A stretch of 64,000 bases of DNA from positions 62,001-126,000 of the forward strand of contig CAJOKD010000016.1 in NCBI GenBank assembly GCA_905235085.1. The letters are read 5' to 3'. The notes under the pieces were generated by a model. The model was not told the DNA's origin, did no database searches, and saw nothing but the letters and a program-made list of their open reading frames with translations. The DNA comes from an uncultured Bacteroidales bacterium (lineage in GTDB: Bacteria; Bacteroidota; Bacteroidia; Bacteroidales; UBA932). The translations under genes and the position numbers were made by a program. Of this stretch, positions 36,018-43,326 are shown one piece after another. The first letter of the stretch is position 1; each line of letters begins with the position of its first letter.

Positions 36018-37103
36018 ATGAGAAGGCTTTTTATCCTGGCTTGCGCCACATCTATCCTGATTTCCTGCTCAACAAGCAGCAAAGTCGGAAGCACCACGAT
36101 CCTGGAACCGGAGAAAGATCATTTGACCTTTGATGGCATCCCTACCTTTGAATCAAATCTTGTATGGTCTCAAGATGGCCGTTATGAAGCGTTTACTGAT
36201 ATGATAAAATTCAAAGGCAAGTGGTATATCTCATTCCGCGACAGCTACTCGCACGTTTGGGAAGAAGATGGCACAGCTCAAGGTCATATCATCGTGATTG
36301 CTTCAGACGATGGAGCAAGCTGGGAAAAAGTCTCGGAATTATCAGAACCCGGAATCGACCTGCGGGACCCCAAGATGTCAATTACCGCAGACGGCAGATT
36401 GATGCTTCTTATGGGTGGGTCGAAATATGGTAACATCGCTGTCACGAAAGAGTGCTTTGAACGCCTTTCAAGAGTATCCTTATCTTCTGATGGCAAGACC
36501 TTTACGGCTCCGGTAAGGATACAGTTGGATAATGTGACCGGCCAGGACTGGCTTTGGCAAGTCAATTGGGCTCGCAGGAAGGGATATGGCTTTATCAAGG
36601 TAGGTCAGTTTACTCTCGTCAGTACAACAGACGGGGTGAAATACCGGACTGTACGCGAATTCGATAATGAACCGATAGCCGGTGATGAAACATGCGTACG
36701 GTTTCTCCCTGACGGAACGATGCTCACCCTCTCAAGAAGAGATAAATCCAAAGGAGAATCCTCTTGGTGGGGAGTATCCAAACCGCCATACAAAGATTGG
36801 ACTTTCAAGGGCATTCCTATGAGTCTCGGGGGGCCCTGCTTCATTATCGTAGACAACAGTTACTGTATAATTGGCACCAGATGGAGGAAGACCGGGCAAA
36901 TGGTCATACTTAAAGGTGACCTGGAAGGTAATGTCACTCCCGCATGCATCCTTGAATCAAAAGGAGGCGGTGACTGCTCATATCCCGGAATGGTCATAGA
37001 AGGAAACGAACTTTGGGTTAGCTATTATTCTAGACACGAGGGCAGTAAACCTAGTATATATCTTACAAAGATCCCTCTGAACTATTTTGATTCCCTGAAA
37101 TAG
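36018..37103 (+). CDS. Sialidase-like six-bladed propeller lipoprotein
   Basis: A 361-residue lipoprotein (lipobox SILISCSTSS) with sialidase/BNR-type propeller repeats. One clear Asp box is seen, SDDGASWEKV, together with repeated WY-SFRDS, RDPKMS, and GTRWRK strands. Several arginines that could form the sialidase triad are present (FRDS, DLRDP, SRHEG), but the canonical FRIP motif is absent, so exo-sialidase activity is likely only by context. The ATG at 36018 is preferred over a TTG at 36006. It sits between susD and a sodium symporter that starts two bases after it. Alternative: a related propeller hydrolase acting on another glycan terminus. Confidence 0.65.
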   Translation: MRRLFILACATSILISCSTSSKVGSTTILEPEKDHLTFDGIPTFESNLVWSQDGRYEAFTDMIKFKGKWYISFRDSYSHVWEEDGTAQGHIIVIASDDGASWEKVSELSEPGIDLRDPKMSITADGRLMLLMGGSKYGNIAVTKECFERLSRVSLSSDGKTFTAPVRIQLDNVTGQDWLWQVNWARRKGYGFIKVGQFTLVSTTDGVKYRTVREFDNEPIAGDETCVRFLPDGTMLTLSRRDKSKGESSWWGVSKPPYKDWTFKGIPMSLGGPCFIIVDNSYCIIGTRWRKTGQMVILKGDLEGNVTPACILESKGGGDCSYPGMVIEGNELWVSYYSRHEGSKPSIYLTKIPLNYFDSLK

Positions 37104-37105
37104 GT

Positions 37106-38596
37106 ATGGCAGATGCAATGACTCCTGTGTTTTCGTGGTTGGATTGGTCAATGCTGATACTGTTGATCCTTTCAATCATAGTCATCAGTTTGGAATCCGG
37201 AAAGAAGACAAAGAATCAGAAAGATTTCCTTCTGGGTGGTAAATCCTTGAAACCGGGAATGGTCGGACTGTCTCTGTTCGCAACTATGACAAGCACTCTT
37301 GGTTACTTGTCATTCCCGGGAGAAATGATCAAATACGGTCCGATATTCCTAATGGGAGTCTTGGCCTATCCTATAGCAGGCTGGGTAATCAACAAGGCTA
37401 TCATACCGAAGATCATCCGGTACAATGTCACAAGCGCCTACGAAATACTTGAAATCAAGGCTGGCAAGAAATCCAGGACCCTCGCGATCCTGTTTTTCAT
37501 ATCCCTGCGTTTCCTTTGGATGTGCACAATTGTTTTCGCAACTGTAAAAACAGCCATCATCCCGATTATCGGCCTTCCGGCCAATTCCGCTCCCCTGCTC
37601 TGTGCCATTATCATACTGTTCACCGTCTTATTCACCACGATAGGAGGCCTGAAAGCCGTGGTTGCCACTGACGCGCTACTGGCACTCGCTATGTTCCTGG
37701 GAGCCATCATAACAATTGTCGTCATCCTCTTTAAGCTTGGAAGTTTGGATGTGATAACATCCCCTGATTTATATGCACATTGGGTTAAAATGGACTTTGC
37801 CCCACGCTTGCAAACCAGGATGACAGTTTCGAACATCATTCTGATGACACTCTGCTGGCAAGTTTGTACGGCAGGCTCAGACCAGATGGCAATACAAAGA
37901 TTCTTGTCAGTCAAAGATGCCAGGCAGGCGAAACGATCCAACAATGTTTCTCTTGTCAGCATTTCCGCTACCAGGATCCTGCTGTCGGTTGTCGGCCTGC
38001 TTGTCATGGCCTACTTCTTTTCCAATCCCGGCAAAATGGAAAAAGGAACCACGATCTTTTCTGCCGCAGACAACTTGTTTCCTCTATTCATCAGGATCGG
38101 ACTGCCTTCCGGTATAACAGGTTTGATCTGCGCAGCGTTGGTAGCGGCTGCGGTTTCTTCCCTGTCGTCAGGTCTCAATTCGGTCACCTCGGTGATACAG
38201 GAGGATATCCTCAAGCCGATACCTAGATTCAAGGACAAGGTTTTCACCCTGAAGGATGTTCGCTGGATTTCCATCATATTGGGCATCGCCGTACTGGGAG
38301 GTTCTTTCCTGGTTGGATATGTACAAGGCAACCTGCTGGATATCACGATGAAGGTCGTGAACCTGTTCGTCGCTCCACTGTTCATCCTGTTCTTCATGGC
38401 ACTGTACTCACCTGCAGTTACCGACCTGGGCACAGTCATCGGCGCGTTGTGTTCCCTTGCTGCTGCAGTTGCCGTATCCTTTTTCGGAATATTGGGAATC
38501 ACACAGACTTGGAACATTTTCATCGCCCTTGCTGTTGGGATTCCTGCCGGGATACTTGCAAGTTGGATTCACTCAAGGATTACAAGTTCTCATTAA
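37106..38596 (+). CDS. Sodium:solute symporter (SSS family), copy 1
   Basis: A 496-residue inner-membrane carrier of the SSS family with about 13 helices. It shows the LLGGKSLKPGMVGLSLFATMTST entry, ETISY-like YEILEIKAGK, the CWQVCTAGSDQMAIQRFLSVKDA signature and SSLSSGLNSVTSV in the sodium-binding region. SSS members related to NanT-type SiaT carry sialic acid. It is a close paralogue of the gene at 41474. Its start is two bases after the propeller gene, ending the first rightward operon; a 176-base gap follows without a clear terminator. Confidence 0.88.
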   Translation: MADAMTPVFSWLDWSMLILLILSIIVISLESGKKTKNQKDFLLGGKSLKPGMVGLSLFATMTSTLGYLSFPGEMIKYGPIFLMGVLAYPIAGWVINKAIIPKIIRYNVTSAYEILEIKAGKKSRTLAILFFISLRFLWMCTIVFATVKTAIIPIIGLPANSAPLLCAIIILFTVLFTTIGGLKAVVATDALLALAMFLGAIITIVVILFKLGSLDVITSPDLYAHWVKMDFAPRLQTRMTVSNIILMTLCWQVCTAGSDQMAIQRFLSVKDARQAKRSNNVSLVSISATRILLSVVGLLVMAYFFSNPGKMEKGTTIFSAADNLFPLFIRIGLPSGITGLICAALVAAAVSSLSSGLNSVTSVIQEDILKPIPRFKDKVFTLKDVRWISIILGIAVLGGSFLVGYVQGNLLDITMKVVNLFVAPLFILFFMALYSPAVTDLGTVIGALCSLAAAVAVSFFGILGITQTWNIFIALAVGIPAGILASWIHSRITSSH

Positions 38597-38772
38597 ATAA
38601 CCTGAGAATCTGGTTCCCTGAGGGGTCCGAAAACTTCATTTAGTGTAAATTCATTACGGATTATTCTACAGAAAGATAGTGCCGACATTATAGGCAGATA
38701 ATTAATCTTTAGTTTCAGTTCCAATAACCTTTGCTAGAAATCCAACTATTCACTAGATTTAGCTGAGTATAT

Positions 38773-40578
38773 ATGATAAAACGAATCCTTGTCGAGGCTG
38801 AAAGCCTTCAGGATCACGGCGATTGGGTCCTGAATTCCCAGTATGCCGATTTGATGGGTTCCCCCTATTTGATGGCTCATGGGTTGGGAAATCCCGTCTC
38901 TGATGCTGTCGGGTCTGTCACCTTACCTTCCAGCGGCCTCTGGCACGTGTGGGTTCGCACATTCAACTGGACTGCCCCCTGGTATGACGGTGAGGGCCCA
39001 GGCAAGTTCCAGGTACTCCTGAACGGAATTCCGTTGCCAGAAACTGTCGGGTGCAGAGGAACGAAGTGGGAATGGCAGTACGCCGGAGCGAGAGCCTTCG
39101 AGGCTGGCACTGTCGCGATTTCCCTTCACGACTTGTCGGGATTCGACGGCCGCTGCGATGCGCTTTATCTGTCTGACGAGCCTGTTCCTCCTTCCGACGA
39201 TATGGAGGCCCTCCGGCAGGAACTTCTGCCGGGATATGATACACCTGTAGATGGAGGTGAATATGATTTTATCGTTGCAGGGGCGGGAATTGCGGGCATC
39301 TGTGCCGCCGTCAGTGCAGCTCGGCTGGGCCTGCGGACATTGCTCTTGCACGACCGCTCGGTTCCGGGCGGTAACAATTCCTCGGAAATCCGCGTCCACA
39401 TCGGCGGGATAATATGTCTCCCGCCTTACCCAAACTTAGGGAACCTGATAATAGAGTTCGGGCATACTAAACGCGGGAACGCTATGGAAGCCGATGTCTA
39501 TGAGGACGGGCGGAAGACAGCCTTCCTCGCCAACCAGACGAACTTGACAGTGCTGTACGACAAGAATGTCTGTAGCGTGGAAATGAACGGCGGCAAGATC
39601 TCGGCCGTTCTGGCCCGTGATACCAGAACCAGTATATTGATGCGCTTCTCAGCGCCGCTCTTTGCAGACTGCACTGGCGATGGGGACCTGGGCGCCATGG
39701 CCGGAGCGGAATACCGTATGGGCAGGGAATCCAAGGACCAGACAGGGGAACGTAGTGCGGCAAAGATAGCAGACTGCCAGGTGCTGGGTGCTTCTGTGCA
39801 GTGGAATACACGCGAATGCCCGGAGCCGAGTCCGTTCCCACTTTTCGAATATGGCTTGGACTTTAGCGAGGAGAGTTGCTTCCCTGTGGATAAGGGAGAC
39901 TGGAACTGGGAAACAGGCCTTCGATGGGATCCCATCGTCCAGGCTGAGATGGTCCGGGACTACGGAATGCTTGTCGTCTATTCCAACTGGTCCTTCGTCA
40001 AGAACCGCTCTTACCATCGTGAGGAGTTCAGCCACAGGGAACTGGCCTGGGTTGCGTATCTGGCAGGGAAACGGGAGTCCCGGCGCCTGCTAGGAGACCA
40101 CATCCTGGACCAGAACGACATCGACGCTCACGTCATTTATCCGGACGCCTCGGTGACGGCCACTTGGAGCATCGACCTTCACTATCCGGACCCCCGCAAC
40201 TCCCGTTTCTTCACGGGACGGGAGTTCATTACGGTCTGCAACCAGGATCCCATCCGTCATTATCCTATCCCCTATCGTTGTTTTTATTCGAGAAATGTTG
40301 GAAATTTGTTCATGGCCGGTCGGAATATCAGCGTGACACACGTGGCCCTGGGCACCGTCCGTGTGCAGCGTACTACAGGAATGATAGGAGAAGTCGTGGG
40401 TATGGCGGCTGCTCTATGCAGTAAACATATTTGTCAGCCAAGGGATGTTTACAACGATTATCTGGAAGAGTTGAAAGATCTGATGAAGGAGGGATGCGGA
40501 AAGAAGGGTCTTCCGAACAACCAGACCGAAGGGCTTGGCCAGACCGACCTTGAATTTTATGATTCTGACGATATTTGA
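38773..40578 (+). CDS. FAD-dependent oxidoreductase with N-terminal beta-sandwich domain
   Basis: A 601-residue protein, no signal peptide. Residues 1-150 look like a carbohydrate-binding-type beta sandwich (VEAESLQDHGDW, GLWHVWVRTFNW, GKFQVLLNG). From residue 164 there is a Rossmann fold, DFIVAGAGIAGICAAVSAARLG, and GGNNSSEIRVHIGG, then FADCTGDGDLGAMAGAEYRMGR and a C-terminal NLFMAGRNISVTHVALGTVRVQRTTGMIGE, the pattern of the FAD_oxidored (pfam12831-type) family. The stop is two bases before a lyase-like aldolase gene, then a symporter with a one-base overlap: a three-gene operon. The reaction is unknown; it may modify a sugar acid before the aldolase. A weak -7 candidate (TAACCTTTGC, three-base spacer) is at 38725-38734. 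Confidence 0.8.
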   Translation: MIKRILVEAESLQDHGDWVLNSQYADLMGSPYLMAHGLGNPVSDAVGSVTLPSSGLWHVWVRTFNWTAPWYDGEGPGKFQVLLNGIPLPETVGCRGTKWEWQYAGARAFEAGTVAISLHDLSGFDGRCDALYLSDEPVPPSDDMEALRQELLPGYDTPVDGGEYDFIVAGAGIAGICAAVSAARLGLRTLLLHDRSVPGGNNSSEIRVHIGGIICLPPYPNLGNLIIEFGHTKRGNAMEADVYEDGRKTAFLANQTNLTVLYDKNVCSVEMNGGKISAVLARDTRTSILMRFSAPLFADCTGDGDLGAMAGAEYRMGRESKDQTGERSAAKIADCQVLGASVQWNTRECPEPSPFPLFEYGLDFSEESCFPVDKGDWNWETGLRWDPIVQAEMVRDYGMLVVYSNWSFVKNRSYHREEFSHRELAWVAYLAGKRESRRLLGDHILDQNDIDAHVIYPDASVTATWSIDLHYPDPRNSRFFTGREFITVCNQDPIRHYPIPYRCFYSRNVGNLFMAGRNISVTHVALGTVRVQRTTGMIGEVVGMAAALCSKHICQPRDVYNDYLEELKDLMKEGCGKKGLPNNQTEGLGQTDLEFYDSDDI

Positions 40579-40580
40579 GT

Positions 40581-41474
40581 ATGGGAAAAATAACAGGACT
40601 GAACACTGCCGTCGTGACGCCGATGTATGATGACGGGACTGTCAATTACGACGCCATTGACGGCTACGCAGAATTTCTTATCTCACAGGGCTTGTCGGGG
40701 GTCTTTGTCAACGGATCCTCCGGGGAGAGCCTGCTGCTGAACACGGAAGAAAGGAAAAAGGTCTTGCGCAAATGGATACGCTATGCCGACCGCCTGAACA
40801 TCCTGGTCCACGTAGGTCACACATCGTATGTTGAGGCTTGCGAACTGGCTCGTGACGCCGGAACTCTGGGCGTCAGAGCAATTTCCGCGATGGGCCCCTG
40901 CTTTATGCAGCCCAAGACCCTGGAGGACTTGATCGCGTTCAACGCTAAGGTCGCGGCTTCGGCACCGGACACCCCGTACTATTACTACCACATTCCTATC
41001 CGCTCCGGCGTCAACTTTGATATGACACGGTTCCTCAGCCAGGGTGCGGAACTTATTCCTAACTTAACCGGGCTCAAGTACACCAGTCTGGATGCCTTTA
41101 TGGAGTTCAAGTGCATCCGGCTGGAGGGAGGCCGTTTCGATATCCTCCACGGGAAAGACGAGACCTATTTCCTGGGGCTGACGATGGGCGCCCAAAGCGG
41201 CATTGGCACCTCCCTCAACGTCAATGCACCCCTTTTTCAAAAAATCGTTGATGCTTTCCGAGCGGGAGACTTGACAGAGGCCGCTAACCTGCAGGAGCAG
41301 GCCAACCGGGCAGTCGAGTTAATGTGCCGTTACAACACGATTGCGGGTATCAAGGAGATGCTGTCACTGTGCGGCATCCATTCAGGCCCGTGCCGCCTTC
41401 CCAACGGAGCCTTGACGCCGGTCCAGAAAGCCGATATCAAGAAAGGTTTTTATGAGTTGTTCCCTTCGGCCTGA
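40581..41474 (+). CDS. N-acetylneuraminate lyase-like aldolase (DapA family), copy 2
   Basis: A 297-residue paralogue of the aldolase at 30059, clearly homologous throughout but diverged. It has NGSSGES, the tyrosine motif YYYYHIP, Schiff-base Lys166 in GLKYTS, DE in LHGKDET, and SGPCRLPNG at the end. Arg141 (PIRSGVN) again replaces the leucine usual in sialic acid lyase. The ATG at 40581 is two bases after the FAD enzyme stop; an upstream TTG is possible. Its TGA overlaps the symporter ATG by one base. The duplication of both aldolase and transporter suggests two related substrates. Confidence 0.82.
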   Translation: MGKITGLNTAVVTPMYDDGTVNYDAIDGYAEFLISQGLSGVFVNGSSGESLLLNTEERKKVLRKWIRYADRLNILVHVGHTSYVEACELARDAGTLGVRAISAMGPCFMQPKTLEDLIAFNAKVAASAPDTPYYYYHIPIRSGVNFDMTRFLSQGAELIPNLTGLKYTSLDAFMEFKCIRLEGGRFDILHGKDETYFLGLTMGAQSGIGTSLNVNAPLFQKIVDAFRAGDLTEAANLQEQANRAVELMCRYNTIAGIKEMLSLCGIHSGPCRLPNGALTPVQKADIKKGFYELFPSA

Positions 41475-42949
41475 TGCATAGCACTTTTACTTGGATAGAC
41501 TGGTCAGTGATTCTCATCATGCTCGTGGCTATGGTGGGAATCAGTTGGCGTTCGTCCAAGCAAAATAAAACCTCCAAGGATTACTATTTGGGAGGGAGTT
41601 CGCTTCATTCAGGGATGGTGGGTCTATCCCTTTTTGCCACGTTGGTCAGCACGCTCAGTTATCTGTCATATACCGGAGAGATGGTCAAGTATGGCCCGGT
41701 ATTCCTCACTGGTGTACTTGCTTTTCCTGTGGCCGGATGGTTGGCGGGGAAGTTTATCATCCCGCGTATCATGCGTTTCAAGGTAACCAGCGCATATGAG
41801 ATCCTGGAAGTGCAGTTGGGAAAGGGCTCCCGCCTGCTGGCCACCGTCTTTTTCATCTCGCTGCGTTTCCTGTGGATGAGCACGATTGTGTTCGCAACTG
41901 TTCAAGTAGCGCTTATGCCCATTCTGGGCCTGTCGGAGGCGTGGACGCCAGTCCTGTGCGACGGCATCATCCTGTTTACGGTTTTCTTCACGACAATCGG
42001 AGGACTCCGGGCGGTGGTAGCGACGGATGCTTTGCAGTCCGTGATCATGTTCCTGGGCGCACTGATTACCATCGGTGTCATCTATTTCGGCCTTGGGGAC
42101 TCAATATCTACTTTAAAGGATCCTGCCCTCTATTCAGGCTGGATCGACTGGATCTGGGCGCCGAAAAGAGGAGTTCGGATGACTGTGTGCAACATTTTCA
42201 TCATGAACCTATGCTGGCAGATCTGCACGGCGGGTTCGGACCAGATGGCAATCCAGCGGTACCTGTCTGTCAAGGATGCGCAGGCAGCAAAACGTTCTTA
42301 CAATATCTCGCTGCTCAGTTCAGGGATAATCAAAGTCCTGCTGGCCATCGTCGGTCTGATGGTGATGGCTCATTTTACGGTCCATCCAGAGTTGCTTCCT
42401 TCGGGTCAAAACATCCATTCCGCCGCAGATATCCTGTTTCCGACGTTCATCCGGATCGGCCTGCCGGCCGGTATCACGGGCCTGATCGCCTCTGCCTTGA
42501 TGGCCGCCGCTATTTCCAGCTTGTCGTCTGGGCTCAATTCAGTGTCTTCGGTAATCGTTGAGGATATCCTGAAGAGGCTGCCGTCCTTCAAGGGACGGGA
42601 GTTTTCTCTGCGGACGAACAAGTGGATATCGGTACTGCTGGGCTTGACGGTTCTGGTATCCTCCTTCCTGGTAAGCTATGTACAGGGCAACCTGTTGGAT
42701 GTAACGATCAAGGTGGTTAACCTCTTCGTCGCCCCGCTGTTCATCTTGTTCTTTATGGCGATGTTCTCGCCCGTTGCCAGCGACCGAGGAGCTATCATCG
42801 GCGGTCTGGCCGCTCTTGCCGCTGAGGTAGGAGTTTCATTCTTCGGCCTTTTCGGCTTCGTCCAGACCTGGAACCTCTTCGTCGCCCTAGCCGTGGGGAT
42901 CCCTGTCGGGATGGCAGCCAGTTATATTGACAACCGGTTCGTCAAATAA
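41474..42949 (+). CDS. Sodium:solute symporter (SSS family), copy 2
   Basis: A 491-residue sodium-coupled carrier, strongly similar along its length to the copy at 37106: WIDWSVILIMLVAMVGISW, YLGGSSLHSGMVGLSLFATLVST, NLCWQICTAGSDQMAIQRYLSVKDAQ, SSLSSGLNSVSSVIVEDILK and VQGNLLDVTIKVVNLFVAP. It ends the FAD enzyme-aldolase-symporter operon with a TGATG overlap. Substrate presumably is what the neighbouring aldolase splits. Confidence 0.88.
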   Translation: MHSTFTWIDWSVILIMLVAMVGISWRSSKQNKTSKDYYLGGSSLHSGMVGLSLFATLVSTLSYLSYTGEMVKYGPVFLTGVLAFPVAGWLAGKFIIPRIMRFKVTSAYEILEVQLGKGSRLLATVFFISLRFLWMSTIVFATVQVALMPILGLSEAWTPVLCDGIILFTVFFTTIGGLRAVVATDALQSVIMFLGALITIGVIYFGLGDSISTLKDPALYSGWIDWIWAPKRGVRMTVCNIFIMNLCWQICTAGSDQMAIQRYLSVKDAQAAKRSYNISLLSSGIIKVLLAIVGLMVMAHFTVHPELLPSGQNIHSAADILFPTFIRIGLPAGITGLIASALMAAAISSLSSGLNSVSSVIVEDILKRLPSFKGREFSLRTNKWISVLLGLTVLVSSFLVSYVQGNLLDVTIKVVNLFVAPLFILFFMAMFSPVASDRGAIIGGLAALAAEVGVSFFGLFGFVQTWNLFVALAVGIPVGMAASYIDNRFVK

Positions 42950-43241
42950 AAGAAATGTTCACGCTGTAAGATAATTCAGTGTAAAAAGATGCTGTTTTCG
43001 TAAATACTATATACCGCCATTCTGTCCTGTATGGTTCAAGCCGCTCCTGAAGCGGCTATTTATTAAACTAATAACTATGAAAACAGGAGTCACGTCCTAA
43101 TTATTCGGATTATGTTTCTCTATTTACAATACTTCGGTACTATTTAGTGTTTAGGAGCCGTTAGTCGGCAGGCTGAAGAATATCATACAGTAAAACAACG
43201 ATTCAATATGGTGTCCGATCTGGGTCCGAACACACAAATTA
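42950..43241. other. Intergenic region after the second symporter
   Basis: The gap runs 377 bases to the GH2 gene. It holds a hairpin (43039-43057, entered separately), a seven-codon frame ATGAAAACAGGAGTCACGTCC-stop at 43078-43101 of doubtful meaning, and AT-rich spacer. Its last part (43242-43326) contains the GH2 promoter. No other gene is visible. Confidence 0.5.
43039..43057 (+). terminator. Hairpin, probable terminator of the second symporter operon
   Basis: AGCCGCT (43039-43045), loop CCTGA, AGCGGCT (43051-43057), followed by ATTTATTA. The T-rich tail is weak, and it lies about 90 bases after the stop codon. Confidence 0.5.
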
Positions 43242-43274
43242 TTGACAAACTTTCAAAAAACTGGTTATATTTAC
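43242..43274 (+). promoter_or_regulatory. Promoter of the GH2 gene
   Basis: TTG at 43242-43244 and TATATTTAC at 43266-43274, 21 bases apart; one mismatch to TAnnTTTGC. Leader of about 45 bases. Confidence 0.45.
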
Positions 43275-43326
43275 ATCCAGAGCCGATAAGGCCTGGGAAC
43301 TAATTAACGAACCATTGATCAAAGAT

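Noticed and set aside
24128..43000. Island as an integrated mobile element
   Set aside because: No integrase, transposase, flanking direct repeats or tRNA junction is seen; lower GC alone is not enough.
43078..43101. Seven-codon frame before the GH2 gene as a leader peptide
   Set aside because: It has no run of regulatory codons and no attenuator-type hairpins after it.
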